Assembly: GCF_000319305.2 (NCBI RefSeq)
Contig: NZ_AMWJ02000007.1
Coordinates: 75,001-139,000 of the forward strand
Direction: 5' to 3'
DNA: 64,000 nt
From: Pseudomonas bharatica CSV86
GTDB lineage: Bacteria; Pseudomonadota; Gammaproteobacteria; Pseudomonadales; Pseudomonadaceae
Part shown: one piece after another, positions 16,145-26,246 of the stretch
How the letters are laid out: each line of letters begins with the position of its first letter
How positions within the stretch are numbered: the stretch's first letter is position 1
The notes under the pieces: model-generated
Seen by the model: only the letters and a program-made list of their open reading frames with translations
What the model was told of the DNA's origin: nothing
Databases searched by the model: none
Program-made: the position numbers and the translations under genes

Positions 16145-17316
16145 CAGCCTTGCCAGTTCCGCAAGCCCCGGGCAATCCGCTCCACCGCCTCGTGCAAGCG
16201 CGGCAGGCTCTGGGTATAGGCGAAACGCACATGGTGGCTGGCCTGATGGCGACCGAAGTCGATACCCGGGGTAAAGGCGATATGCTCGGTTTCGAGGAAG
16301 TGCCGGCAGAAAGCGAATGCATCGCCGCCGAACTTGCTGATATCGGCGTAAAGATAGAAAGCGCCCTGCGGCTCCACGGTGATGCCGAAGCCCAGCTCCC
16401 GCAGCGCCGGCAGGAGGAAATCACGACGGCGGGCAAATTCGGCGCGGCGCTCTTCGAGGATTTCGATGGTGCGCGGTTCGAAGCAGGCCAGAGCGGCATG
16501 CTGGGCCATGCTGGGTGCACTGATGTAGAGGTTCTGCGCCAGCTTCTCCAGCTCCGGAATCGCCGCAGGCGGCGCCACCAGCCAACCGAGACGCCAGCCG
16601 GTCATGCCGAAATATTTTGAGAAACTATTCAGGATGAAAGCCTGGTCGTCGACCTCCAGCGCGCTCGGAGCATCCATGCCGTAGGTCAGGCCGTGATAGA
16701 TCTCGTCCACCACCAGATGACCATTGTGCGCACGGGTAGCGCGGGACAGGCCGGCCAGCGCTTCGCGGTCGAGCACGGTACCGGTCGGGTTGGCCGGCGA
16801 GGCCACCAGGGCGCCAACCGTATCGTGGTCCCAGTAACGCTCCACCAGGTCGGCATTGAGCTGGTAGTTCACCTCTGGACCTACTGGCACCAGTTGCGCA
16901 CCGCCCTCGACCAAGCGCAGGAAATGACGGTTGCACGGATACCCAGGATCGGCCAGCAGCCAATGCTTGCCCGGATCCACCAGCAGGCTGCTGGCCAGCA
17001 GCAGCGCGCCGGAGCCACCAGGGGTGATGAGAATCCGCTGCGGATCGATGTTCAGCCCATAGCGCTGCCCGTAGAACCCGGCGATCGCTTCGCGCAGTGC
17101 CGGCAGCCCGCGCGCGGCGGTGTAACGGGTGTGGCCGGCAGCCAGCGCCGCCTGCCCGGCTTCGACGATGGGCGCAGCGGTGGTGAAGTCCGGCTCGCCG
17201 ATCTCCAGGTGGATGACGTCGTTGCCGGCGGCCTGCAATTCATTGGCCCGTGCCAGCAGGGCCATCACGTGAAAGGGTTCGATGGCGCGACTGCGCGCAC
17301 TGTAGGGCTGAGCCAT
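16144..17316 (-). CDS. Pyridoxal-phosphate aminotransferase, class I/II
   Basis: A fold-type I aminotransferase of 390 residues. Visible motifs: the N-terminal VMALLARANELQAAGNDVIHLEIGEPDF, GGSGALLL for cofactor phosphate, ASPANPTGTV, Asp in VVDEIYHGL, and the Schiff-base Lys in NSFSKYFGMTGWRLGWLV. The substrate cannot be fixed from sequence; relatives act on aromatic or aliphatic amino acids, and one P. aeruginosa homologue sits beside dksA as here. I chose the ATG at 17316 (MAQPYSARSR, with GAGAAGG upstream) rather than a longer unsupported N-terminal extension. Confidence 0.9.
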   Translation of the reverse strand: MAQPYSARSRAIEPFHVMALLARANELQAAGNDVIHLEIGEPDFTTAAPIVEAGQAALAAGHTRYTAARGLPALREAIAGFYGQRYGLNIDPQRILITPGGSGALLLASSLLVDPGKHWLLADPGYPCNRHFLRLVEGGAQLVPVGPEVNYQLNADLVERYWDHDTVGALVASPANPTGTVLDREALAGLSRATRAHNGHLVVDEIYHGLTYGMDAPSALEVDDQAFILNSFSKYFGMTGWRLGWLVAPPAAIPELEKLAQNLYISAPSMAQHAALACFEPRTIEILEERRAEFARRRDFLLPALRELGFGITVEPQGAFYLYADISKFGGDAFAFCRHFLETEHIAFTPGIDFGRHQASHHVRFAYTQSLPRLHEAVERIARGLRNWQG

Positions 17317-17529
17317 TGGCCTTCTCTCAATCGGGACTAGACTGATGATTCTAACCGCGCGCCGCGGTGAACGTATGGATAAACCCCGCTGTCCTACCGG
17401 AGATAACCGGGAGTAGCGCACCCCGATCCTATCTGGTAAGTTCGGCGGCTCGCAGTCGCAGGGCCGGCGGTCGCCGGATATGGAAACATGCCTGCGCATT
17501 GGATCAGATGAGTGAGAGGCGGTCTATTC

Positions 17530-17976
17530 ATGTCCACCGTAGAAAAGCAAAAAGCCGGTCATTCCATGTACGGTGTCGATGCCTATGTGGAGACCAAGGG
17601 TGAGGAGTACATGGGTGAAGCCATGAAGGCTCACTTCACCAAACTGCTCGGCGCCTGGAAAGGGGAACTGATGCAGAGCGTGGACCGCACCGTGGACCAC
17701 ATGAAGGACGAAGCCGCCAACTTCCCCGACCCGGCCGACCGTGCCAGCCAGGAAGAAGAATTCGCCCTGGAGCTGCGTAACCGCGACCGCGAGCGCAAGC
17801 TGATCAAGAAAATCGACAAGACCCTGCAGAAAATCCAGGACGGTGACTACGGCTGGTGTGAGAAGTGCGGCATCGAAATCGGCCTGCGCCGCCTGGAAGC
17901 CCGCCCCACCGCAGACCTGTGCTTCGATTGCAAGGAACTCGACGAGAAGAAGGAAAAGCAGGTCGGCAAAGGCTGA
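17530..17976 (+). CDS. dksA: RNA polymerase-binding transcription factor DksA
   Basis: DksA binds the RNA polymerase secondary channel and, with ppGpp, adjusts rRNA and amino-acid promoters in starvation. The 148-residue product has the coiled coil with two Asp at its tip (in NFPDPADRASQEEEFALELRNRDRERKL). Its zinc finger is canonical, Cys-x2-Cys-x17-Cys-x2-Cys (WCEKCG to LCFDC). Thus this is the zinc-containing DksA, not the zinc-free DksA2. The start is the ATG at 17530; an upstream in-frame ATG at 17512 has no better ribosome site. A strong hairpin follows the stop. Confidence 0.96.
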   Translation: MSTVEKQKAGHSMYGVDAYVETKGEEYMGEAMKAHFTKLLGAWKGELMQSVDRTVDHMKDEAANFPDPADRASQEEEFALELRNRDRERKLIKKIDKTLQKIQDGDYGWCEKCGIEIGLRRLEARPTADLCFDCKELDEKKEKQVGKG

Positions 17977-17991
17977 TCCTGACTCCTGCAG

Positions 17992-18016
17992 ACGGGGCGC
18001 ATCATGCGCCCCGTTT
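17992..18016 (+). terminator. Terminator-like hairpin after dksA
   Basis: A 10-bp perfect stem (ACGGGGCGCA/TGCGCCCCGT) with a three-base loop and a short T run lies 16 bases past dksA. It may reduce read-through into gluQ, whose start is 24 bases further. Confidence 0.75.
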
Positions 18017-18039
18017 CATTTATACAGCCCGCACCGATC

Positions 18040-18927
18040 ATGACCGACTCCCGCTATATCGGGCGCTTCGCCCCCACTCCCAGTGGTTTCCTGCATTTGG
18101 GCTCGCTGGTCGCGGCCCTCGCCTCCTGGCTCGATGCCCGGGCCGTCGGCGGCCAGTGGCTGTTGCGCATGGAAGATATCGACCCGCCGCGCGAGGCACC
18201 CGGCGCGCAAAAAGCGATTCTCGACACCCTGGAAAGCTACGGCCTGGAATGGGATGGCGAGGTGGTCTACCAGCACGACCGCCACGGCGCCTACGCCGAA
18301 GTGATCGATCGCCTGTTCCGCCAGGGCCTGGCCTACGCCTGTACCTGCTCGCGCAAGCAGCTGGAAGGTTATAACGGCATCTATCCGGGGCTATGCCGCA
18401 ATCTCGGACACGCTCAGGAAGATGCAGCGATTCGTATCCGCGTACCGGAACTGACCTACAGCTTCAACGACCGTGTACAAGGACACTTTCAGCAACATCT
18501 GGGCAAGGAAGTGGGTGACTTCGTCATCCGCCGCCGCGATGGTCTCTATGCTTATCAATTGGCGGTGGTCCTGGACGATGCCTGGCAGGGCGTAACCGAT
18601 ATCGTTCGCGGTGCCGACCTGCTGGACAACACACCGCGCCAGCTTTATCTCCAGGAGTTGCTGGGGCTGTCACAACCACGCTACCTGCACGTCCCGCTTA
18701 TCGTCCAGCCAGACGGGCACAAGCTGGGCAAGTCCTACCGTTCGGCACCACTGCCGGCGGAACAGGCCGCACCACTGATCCTGCGAGCCTTGCGCGCATT
18801 GGGCCAGCCTACCGACGCCGCCATGGCCGCAGCCCGCCCCGCCGAGGTACTGGCGCACGCCGCCCGGCACTGGAATGCACAAGCGATTCCGCGCAGCCTG
18901 GCCCTCGCCGAGGCGGAACTGCACTGA
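18040..18927 (+). CDS. gluQ: Glutamyl-Q tRNA(Asp) synthetase
   Basis: This paralogue of the glutamyl-tRNA synthetase catalytic core attaches glutamate to queuosine-34 of tRNA-Asp. At 295 residues it lacks the anticodon-binding half. Motifs: the HIGH-like loop APTPSGFLHLGSL, zinc ligands in YACTCSRKQLEGYNGIYPGLCR, and a KMSKS-like KLGKSY. It follows dksA, the same order as in E. coli. The ATG at 18040 is preferred: an upstream in-frame ATG (18004) lies inside the dksA hairpin. Confidence 0.95.
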   Translation: MTDSRYIGRFAPTPSGFLHLGSLVAALASWLDARAVGGQWLLRMEDIDPPREAPGAQKAILDTLESYGLEWDGEVVYQHDRHGAYAEVIDRLFRQGLAYACTCSRKQLEGYNGIYPGLCRNLGHAQEDAAIRIRVPELTYSFNDRVQGHFQQHLGKEVGDFVIRRRDGLYAYQLAVVLDDAWQGVTDIVRGADLLDNTPRQLYLQELLGLSQPRYLHVPLIVQPDGHKLGKSYRSAPLPAEQAAPLILRALRALGQPTDAAMAAARPAEVLAHAARHWNAQAIPRSLALAEAELH

Positions 18928-19079
18928 GTGCTTGCCGGAGATCGAAAAGGCCAATAGATTCAAAACCTTGGGTATTGTCCGCCGGCCCGTTTGCAGGCGC
19001 CGGCCCTTCCGTTACCATCAGCCGCGTTTTGCGCCAATAATAAATCCACTTCGCAGCGCGCAATTCCTACGAGGCCAGC

Positions 19080-19256
19080 ATGTACATCTATCGTTTGGTC
19101 CTGCTTCTGGTCGTGGGGATCTACCTGTTCTCCCCGGCCATCATGGACTGGTGGATCGAGCCGACCGGTGCCTGGTATCGCCCTTACCTGCTCTGGCTGA
19201 TCCTGATCGTCGTGACCTTTATCCTGCAGAGCCAACGTGATGCCGATGAGCTTTAG
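19080..19256 (+). CDS. cbrX: CbrX, small membrane protein upstream of cbrA
   Basis: A 58-residue protein (MYIYRLVLLLVVGIYLFSP...) with two hydrophobic segments, about residues 5-21 and 34-49, joined by a Trp/Pro-rich loop (DWWIEPTGAWYRP), and a polar C-terminal tail. In Pseudomonas an ORF of this kind, called cbrX, precedes cbrA and is co-transcribed with it. Here it overlaps the preferred cbrA start by 11 bases, so translation is probably coupled. Its biochemical function is unknown to me; a role in CbrA membrane assembly or expression is inference. Confidence 0.85.
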   Translation: MYIYRLVLLLVVGIYLFSPAIMDWWIEPTGAWYRPYLLWLILIVVTFILQSQRDADEL

Positions 19257-22193
19257 CCTGACCCAGATGATCCTGATCAGCGCCGCCTACCTGCTGGTGC
19301 TGTTCGGCGTGGCCTGGATCAGCGAACGCGGCATGATCCCCCGGGCGATCATCCGTCATCCACTGACCTACACCCTGTCACTTGGTGTCTACGCAAGCGC
19401 CTGGGCCTTCTATGGCACGGTCGGCCTGGCCTACCAATACGGCTATGGTTTCCTTGCCTGCTACCTCGGCGTGTCCGGCGCCTTCCTGCTCGCGCCGGTG
19501 CTGCTCTACCCGATCCTCAAGATCACCCGCACCTACCAGCTCTCGTCCCTGGCCGACCTGATCGCCTTCCGCTTCCGCAGCACCTGGGCAGGTGCGCTGA
19601 CCACGGTGTTCATGCTGATCGGTGTCCTGCCGTTGCTGGCCCTGCAGATCCAGGCGGTGGCCGACTCCATCAGCATCCTTACCGGCGAACCGGTCAAGAG
19701 CCGGGTGGCCCTGGCCTTTTGCGCGATGATCACGCTGTTCACCATCTTCTTCGGCTCGCGGCACATCGCGACCCGCGAGAAGCACGAGGGGCTGGTCTTC
19801 GCCATAGCCTTCGAATCCGTGGTCAAGCTCCTGGCGCTTGGCGGGATTGGTCTGTATGCGCTGTACGGCGTGTTCGGCGGCCCGCATCAGCTGGAGGTCT
19901 GGCTACTGCAGAACCAGACCGCCCTCGCCGCCCTGCACACGCCATTGCAAGAGGGCCCCTGGCGCACACTGCTGCTGGTGTTCTTCGCTTCGGCCATCGT
20001 GATGCCGCACATGTATCACATGGCCTTTACCGAAAATCTCAACCCGCGCTCGCTGGTCAGCGCCAGTTGGGGCCTGCCGCTGTTCCTGCTGCTGATGAGC
20101 CTGGCGGTGCCGCTGATCCTCTGGGCCGGCCTCAAGCTGGGCGCCAGCACCAATCCGGAGTTCTTCACCCTTGGCCTGGGTATCGCCGCCAACAGCCAGG
20201 CCCTGGCCCTGCTGGCCTATATAGGCGGGCTATCGGCTGCCAGCGGATTGATCATCGTGACCACGCTGGCGCTTTCGGGAATGGCCTTGAACCACCTGGT
20301 GCTGCCCCTCTACCAGCCGCCCGCCGAAGGCAATATCTATCGCTGGCTGAAATGGACCCGGCGCGCCCTGATCGTCGCCATCATCGCGGCCGGCTTCGGT
20401 TTCTACCTGTTGCTCGGGGCGCAACAGGACCTCGCCAACCTCGGCATCGTTGCCTTCGTTGCCACCCTGCAGTTCCTGCCAGGCGTGCTCTCGGTGCTGT
20501 ATTGGCCGACCGCCAACCGGCGCGGCTTCATCGCCGGGCTGCTGGCCGGTATCACGGTATGGATGGTGACCATGCTGCTGCCGCTGGTCGGCAACCTGCA
20601 GGGCTTCTACATCCCGTTGCTGAACATGATCTACGTGCTCGACGACACCAGTTGGCACATGGCCGCAATCGCCTCGCTGGCCGCCAACGTATTGCTGTTC
20701 ACCCTGATCTCCCTGTTCACCAACGCCAGCTCCGAAGAGGTCGGCGCTGCCGAAGCCTGTGCGGTGGATAACGTCCGACGCCCGCAACGGCGCGAGCTGC
20801 ACGCCGCTTCGCCGCAGGAGTTCGCCACGCAACTGGCCAAGCCACTGGGAGCCAAGGCCGCGCAAAAGGAGGTCGAGCAGGCGCTGCGCGACCTCTACCT
20901 GCCCTTCGATGAACGCCGCCCTTACGCGCTGCGCCGCCTGCGCGACCGCATCGAGGCCAACCTGTCGGGCCTGATGGGGCCGAGCGTGGCCCAGGACATG
21001 GTGGAAACCTTCCTGCCCTACAAGTCCGGCAGCGAAAACTACGTGACCGAGGACATCCATTTCATCGAAAGCCGCCTTGAGGACTATCACTCGCGCCTGA
21101 CCGGCCTGGCCGCCGAACTCGATGCCCTGCGCCGCTATCACCGGCAGACCCTGCAGGAACTGCCGATGGGCGTCTGCTCCCTGGCCAAGGACCAGGAGAT
21201 CCTCATGTGGAACAGGGCCATGGAGGAGCTGACCGGGATTCCCGCCAAGCGCGTGGTCGGTTCGCGCCTGAGCACCATCGTCGAGCCATGGCGGGGGCTG
21301 CTGCTGGGCTTCATCAACGTGCCCGACGAGCACCTGCACAAGCAACGCCTGGCGCTGGATGGCCAGACCCGCTGGCTGAACCTGCACAAGGCGGCCATCG
21401 ACGAACCCTTGGCCCCGGCAATAGCGGCCTGGTACTGCTGGTGGAAGACCTCACCGAAACCCAGATGCTCGAAGACAAGCTGGTGCACTCCGAACGCCTG
21501 GCCAGCATCGGTCGCCTGGCGGCCGGGGTAGCCCACGAGATCGGCAATCCGGTGACCGGCATCGCCTGCCTGGCGCAGAACCTGCGTGAAGAGCGCGAGG
21601 AAGACGGGGAAATCACCGAGCTGAGCAGCCAGATCCTCGAACAGACCAAGCGCATCTCGCGCATCGTCCAGTCGCTGATGAGCTTCGCCCATGCCGGCAG
21701 CCACCAGCACAGCGACGAGCCGGTGTGCCTGGCCGAAGTGGCACAGGACGCCATTGGTCTGCTGGCACTGAACCGGCGCAACTTCGAGGTACAGTTCTTC
21801 AACCTGTGCGACCCGGAGCACTGGGTCGAAGGCGACCCCCAGCGCCTCGCCCAAGTACTGATCAATCTGCTCTCCAACGCCCGCGACGCCTCGCCCGCCG
21901 GAGCGGCGGTGCGCGTGCGCAGCGAGGCCAGCGAACATACCGTGGACCTGATCGTCGAGGACGAAGGCAGCGGCATTCCGAAAAACATCATGGACCGCCT
22001 GTTCGAACCCTTCTTCACCACCAAGGATCCGGGCGAAGGAACCGGGCTGGGGCTCGCTCTGGTCTATTCCATCGTGGAAGAGCATTATGGACAGATCACC
22101 ATCGACAGCCCGGCCGATACCAAGAGCCAACGTGGCACGCGCATCCGTGTGACCTTGCCACGACATGTCGAAGCGACGTCCGCTGTGAACTGA
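19246..22193 (+). pseudogene. cbrA: Sensor histidine kinase CbrA, frame broken near 21,413
   Basis: CbrA senses carbon/nitrogen status and phosphorylates CbrB. An N-terminal SLC5-like transporter module has about 13 membrane spans (residues 1-500). It is followed by a STAC-like linker, a PAS domain (PMGVCSLAKDQEILMWNRAMEELTG) and a kinase core. Kinase motifs: H-box VAHEIGNP with His764, N-box LINLLSNARDA, DEGSGIP, FEPFFTTK and GTGLGLALV. The frame breaks after IDEPLA; PGNSGLVLLVEDLTE continues in another frame. One added C in the four-C run at 21413-21416 restores 982 residues, the normal length. Without it the protein would lose the entire kinase. I suspect a sequencing error. Confidence 0.88.
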
Positions 22194-22215
22194 GACCGTC
22201 GAGAGAATTGAATCA

Positions 22216-23655
<1,440 letters not shown>

Positions 23656-23714
23656 CGGGAGGGTGCGACACGGTGTCACCCTCATTCGGTAACACCGCGT
23701 TTCTGCCAAAAACT

Positions 23715-23740
23715 GTTACCTCACGGCGACGCCGTAACAG
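23715..23740 (+). promoter_or_regulatory. CbrB upstream activating site of crcZ
   Basis: A perfect inverted repeat TGTTAC-N14-GTAACA matches the CbrB-binding consensus described for Pseudomonas crcZ promoters. It lies roughly 100 bases before the sigma-54 core promoter. Extra GTAAC half-sites occur near 23,690 and 23,757. Confidence 0.85.
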
Positions 23741-23741
23741 A

Positions 23742-23776
23742 AACCGGGGCTTACGGTAACGAAACCCCGGTTTTTT
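23742..23776 (+). terminator. Intrinsic terminator of cbrB
   Basis: A 9-bp stem (AAACCGGGG/CCCCGGTTT) with a loop of about 14 bases is followed by T residues. It sits between the CbrB site and the crcZ promoter, insulating crcZ from cbrB read-through. Confidence 0.85.
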
Positions 23777-23835
23777 ACGCCTCGATAATGCCCCACGACC
23801 GTGCCAACCCCTTGTTTTACTGGGCTTTGCAAAAG

Positions 23836-23852
23836 TTGGCACGGCACCTGCT
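23836..23852 (+). promoter_or_regulatory. Sigma-54 promoter of crcZ
   Basis: TTGGCACGGCACCTGCT matches the -24/-12 sigma-54 consensus (TGGCACG-N4-TTGCW), with GG at 23838-23839 and GC at 23850-23851. It predicts a transcript start near 23,862 and dependence on CbrB. Confidence 0.9.
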
Positions 23853-23861
23853 ATATGTTCG

Positions 23862-24240
23862 GTACAAGAACAATAACAAGCACTGCAAAACACAATAAAA
23901 ATAAGACGAATCGGCTCACGCACAATAAGAACAAGACGGCGGAGGCGCAGCTAACTGATTCTTTTGGAGAGGAGTTGTGTTTGGGGCTTGCCCCACAACC
24001 AGGTAGAGAACAACAAAAACTGCACTCAAGCAGAACCTGAACTGGTTGGATCGAAAGGTCATCGCAACGTCAGCGACCAAAGCAATCCGTTTGCTCTTGT
24101 ACTCCCGGTTAGGGAGACAGTCCACAGGCCCCAGGGCATTCAGTGGATCAGGGCATGAACAAAAACAAGAAGCCCGACAAAAAAACAATAAGAGCACGCA
24201 ACTACTTCTTGGGGAGCTTCGGCTCCCCTTGTAGTTTCCG
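23862..24240 (+). ncRNA. crcZ: CrcZ, Hfq/Crc-sequestering small RNA
   Basis: CrcZ relieves carbon catabolite repression by binding Hfq (with Crc) and freeing target mRNAs. At about 370 nt it matches the P. putida-type length. At least five A-rich CA motifs (AAnAAnAA type) are visible: AACAATAACAA near 23,870, ACAATAAAAATAAG near 23,890, ACAATAAGAACAAG near 23,922, GAACAACAAAAAC near 24,008, and AACAAAAACAAGA and AACAATAAGAG near 24,160-24,190. Further support comes from the sigma-54 promoter, the CbrB site upstream and pcnB downstream. The 3' end is a UUCG-capped hairpin (24211-24228) inside a longer stem. Confidence 0.93.
24201..24240 (+). terminator. 3' hairpin/terminator of CrcZ
   Basis: GGGGAGC-TTCG-GCTCCCC (24211-24228) is extended by ACTAC/GTAGT pairing outside an internal bulge. 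The T tract is interrupted (TTGTAGTTT), so the exact end is approximate. Confidence 0.75.
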
Positions 24241-24381
24241 CCTTCTGGCACTCCCTCTGCGCAGCATTACCAGCCCATTTCTCGGGTGCCTACACCCTTT
24301 TCCGACTAAATGCTAGAATCCGTGCCCATCATGCGGCCATTCTTCCTTTCTGGCCGAAAATTCCTTCAAACAGTGCATCCC

Positions 24382-25770
24382 ATGCTGAAGAAGCTGTTCC
24401 AGTCTTTCCGTCCCCCGGCGCGCGTCCAGCACCACAAGCGCACCACGCCCGAGGTGATCAACCATTCGCAGCACTCGCTGCAACGTCATCAATTCAGCCG
24501 TCACGCGGTGAACATCGTCGAGCGCCTGCAAAGCGCCGGTTACCAGGCCTACCTGGTCGGTGGCTGCGTACGTGACCTGCTCCTGGGCATCACCCCCAAG
24601 GATTTCGACGTCGCCACCAGCGCCACGCCCGAGCAAATCCGTGCCGAGTTCCGCAACGCACGCATCATCGGCCGGCGCTTCAAGCTGGTTCATGTGCATT
24701 TCGGTCGCGAAATCATCGAAGTCGCGACCTTCCGTGCCAACCATCCGACTGACGAAGAAGAAAACAGTCACCAGTCGTCCCGCAACGAAAGCGGACGGAT
24801 CCTGCGTGACAACGTCTACGGCACGCTGGAGGACGACGCCCAGCGCCGTGACTTCACGATCAACGCGCTGTACTACGATCCGGTCAGCGAGCGCATCCTC
24901 GACTACGCCAACGGCGTGCACGATGTGCGCAACCGCCTGGTCCGCCTGATCGGCGATCCGACCCAGCGTTACCAGGAAGACCCGGTGCGCATGCTGCGCG
25001 CCGTGCGCTTCGCTGCCAAGCTCAACTTCGGCATCGAAAAGCATACCGTGCTGCCGATCCGCGAACTGGCGCCGATGCTGCGGGAAATCCCGGCGGCGCG
25101 GCTGTTCGAGGAGTCGCTGAAGCTATTCCTGTCCGGCCATGCAGCCGACACCTTCGAGATGCTGGTCGACCTGCAACTGTTCGACCCGCTGTTCCCTGCC
25201 AGTGCCGAGGCCCTCGAAGAGCAGCCGACCTACACCCACACGCTGATCAGCAACGCGCTGATCAACACAGACCTGCGAGTGAAACAAGGCAAGCCGGTCA
25301 CCCCGGCCTTCCTTTTCGCCGCCCTGCTCTGGCCTGCCCTGCCAGCACGCGCCCTGCAGCTGCAGGGCCGCGGCATGCCGCCGATCCCGGCAATGAACGA
25401 AGCGGCCCACCAGCTGATCTTCGAACAGTGCCAGCGCATCGCCATTCCCAAGCGCTTCACCCTGCCAATCCGTGAAATCTGGGATATGCAGGAACGCCTG
25501 CCGCGTCGCAGCGGCAAACGTGCCGACCTGCTCCTGGACAATCCGCGTTTCCGTGCCGGTTATGACTTCCTGCTGCTGCGCGAAAGCGCCGGCGAAGACA
25601 CCGATGACCTCGGCCAGTGGTGGACCGATTACCAGGAATGCAATGAAAGCGAGCGCCGCGACATGATCCGCGACCTCGGCGGCCGCGAAGACGGCAGCGG
25701 TGCCGGCCCGCGCAAACGCAAGCGCAGCCCGGGCAAGCGACGTCGCGCCGACGGTGGCGCTGGCGAATGA
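24382..25770 (+). CDS. pcnB: Poly(A) polymerase I
   Basis: It adds 3' poly(A) tails that speed RNA decay. The 462-residue product has the class II nucleotidyltransferase head: LVGGCVRDLLLG, then the metal-binding Asp pair in KDFDVATSATPEQI, then VEDP-type blocks (QEDPVRMLRAVRFAAKL, PAARLFEESLKLF) seen in bacterial PAPs rather than CCA-adding enzymes. The C-terminus is strongly basic (RKRKRSPGKRRR), typical for RNA binding. The ATG at 24382 is the most family-like start; longer in-frame starts at 24310 and 24331 exist. It overlaps folK by four bases. Confidence 0.93.
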   Translation: MLKKLFQSFRPPARVQHHKRTTPEVINHSQHSLQRHQFSRHAVNIVERLQSAGYQAYLVGGCVRDLLLGITPKDFDVATSATPEQIRAEFRNARIIGRRFKLVHVHFGREIIEVATFRANHPTDEEENSHQSSRNESGRILRDNVYGTLEDDAQRRDFTINALYYDPVSERILDYANGVHDVRNRLVRLIGDPTQRYQEDPVRMLRAVRFAAKLNFGIEKHTVLPIRELAPMLREIPAARLFEESLKLFLSGHAADTFEMLVDLQLFDPLFPASAEALEEQPTYTHTLISNALINTDLRVKQGKPVTPAFLFAALLWPALPARALQLQGRGMPPIPAMNEAAHQLIFEQCQRIAIPKRFTLPIREIWDMQERLPRRSGKRADLLLDNPRFRAGYDFLLLRESAGEDTDDLGQWWTDYQECNESERRDMIRDLGGREDGSGAGPRKRKRSPGKRRRADGGAGE

Positions 25771-26246
25771 CCCAGCGCGCCTACATCGGCCTGGGCAGCA
25801 ACCTGGCCAACCCCCAGGCGCAACTGCGCAGTGCCCTCGACGCGCTGGCGCAGTTGCCGGATACGCGACTGGCGGGCGTCTCGTCCTTCTATGCCAGCGA
25901 TTCCCTGTCCCCGGGCCAGCCGCGCTACACCAACGCCGTGGCCGCGCTGGACACCAGCCTCGCCCCCCTCGACCTGCTCGACGCCCTGCAAGGCATCGAG
26001 GCCGACCAGGGCCGCGAGCGCAAGGAGCGCTGGGGCCCGCGCACGCTCGACCTGGACATCCTGCTTTATGCCGATCAGGTGATTGATGAGCCTCGCCTGA
26101 AAGTGCCGCACTACCACATGCACGCCCGCCCCTTCGTGCTCTATCCCCTTGCCGAACTGGTGCCAGAAGACTTCCGTCTGGCGGACCAACGCACCCTTGC
26201 ATCACTGTTGGCAGATTGCCCGTTCGTCGGGCTGGAGCGGCTGTAG
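25767..26246 (+). CDS. folK: 2-amino-4-hydroxy-6-hydroxymethyldihydropteridine pyrophosphokinase
   Basis: HPPK transfers pyrophosphate from ATP to the pterin in folate synthesis, one step before FolP, which is also encoded in this window. The 159-residue sequence has IGLGSNLANPQAQLRSAL at the N-terminus, the RERKERWGPRTLDLDILLY signature with its two metal-binding Asp residues, and PHYHMHARPFVLYPLAEL. It overlaps the pcnB stop (ATGA), so the two are likely one operon. Confidence 0.96.
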   Translation: MTQRAYIGLGSNLANPQAQLRSALDALAQLPDTRLAGVSSFYASDSLSPGQPRYTNAVAALDTSLAPLDLLDALQGIEADQGRERKERWGPRTLDLDILLYADQVIDEPRLKVPHYHMHARPFVLYPLAELVPEDFRLADQRTLASLLADCPFVGLERL

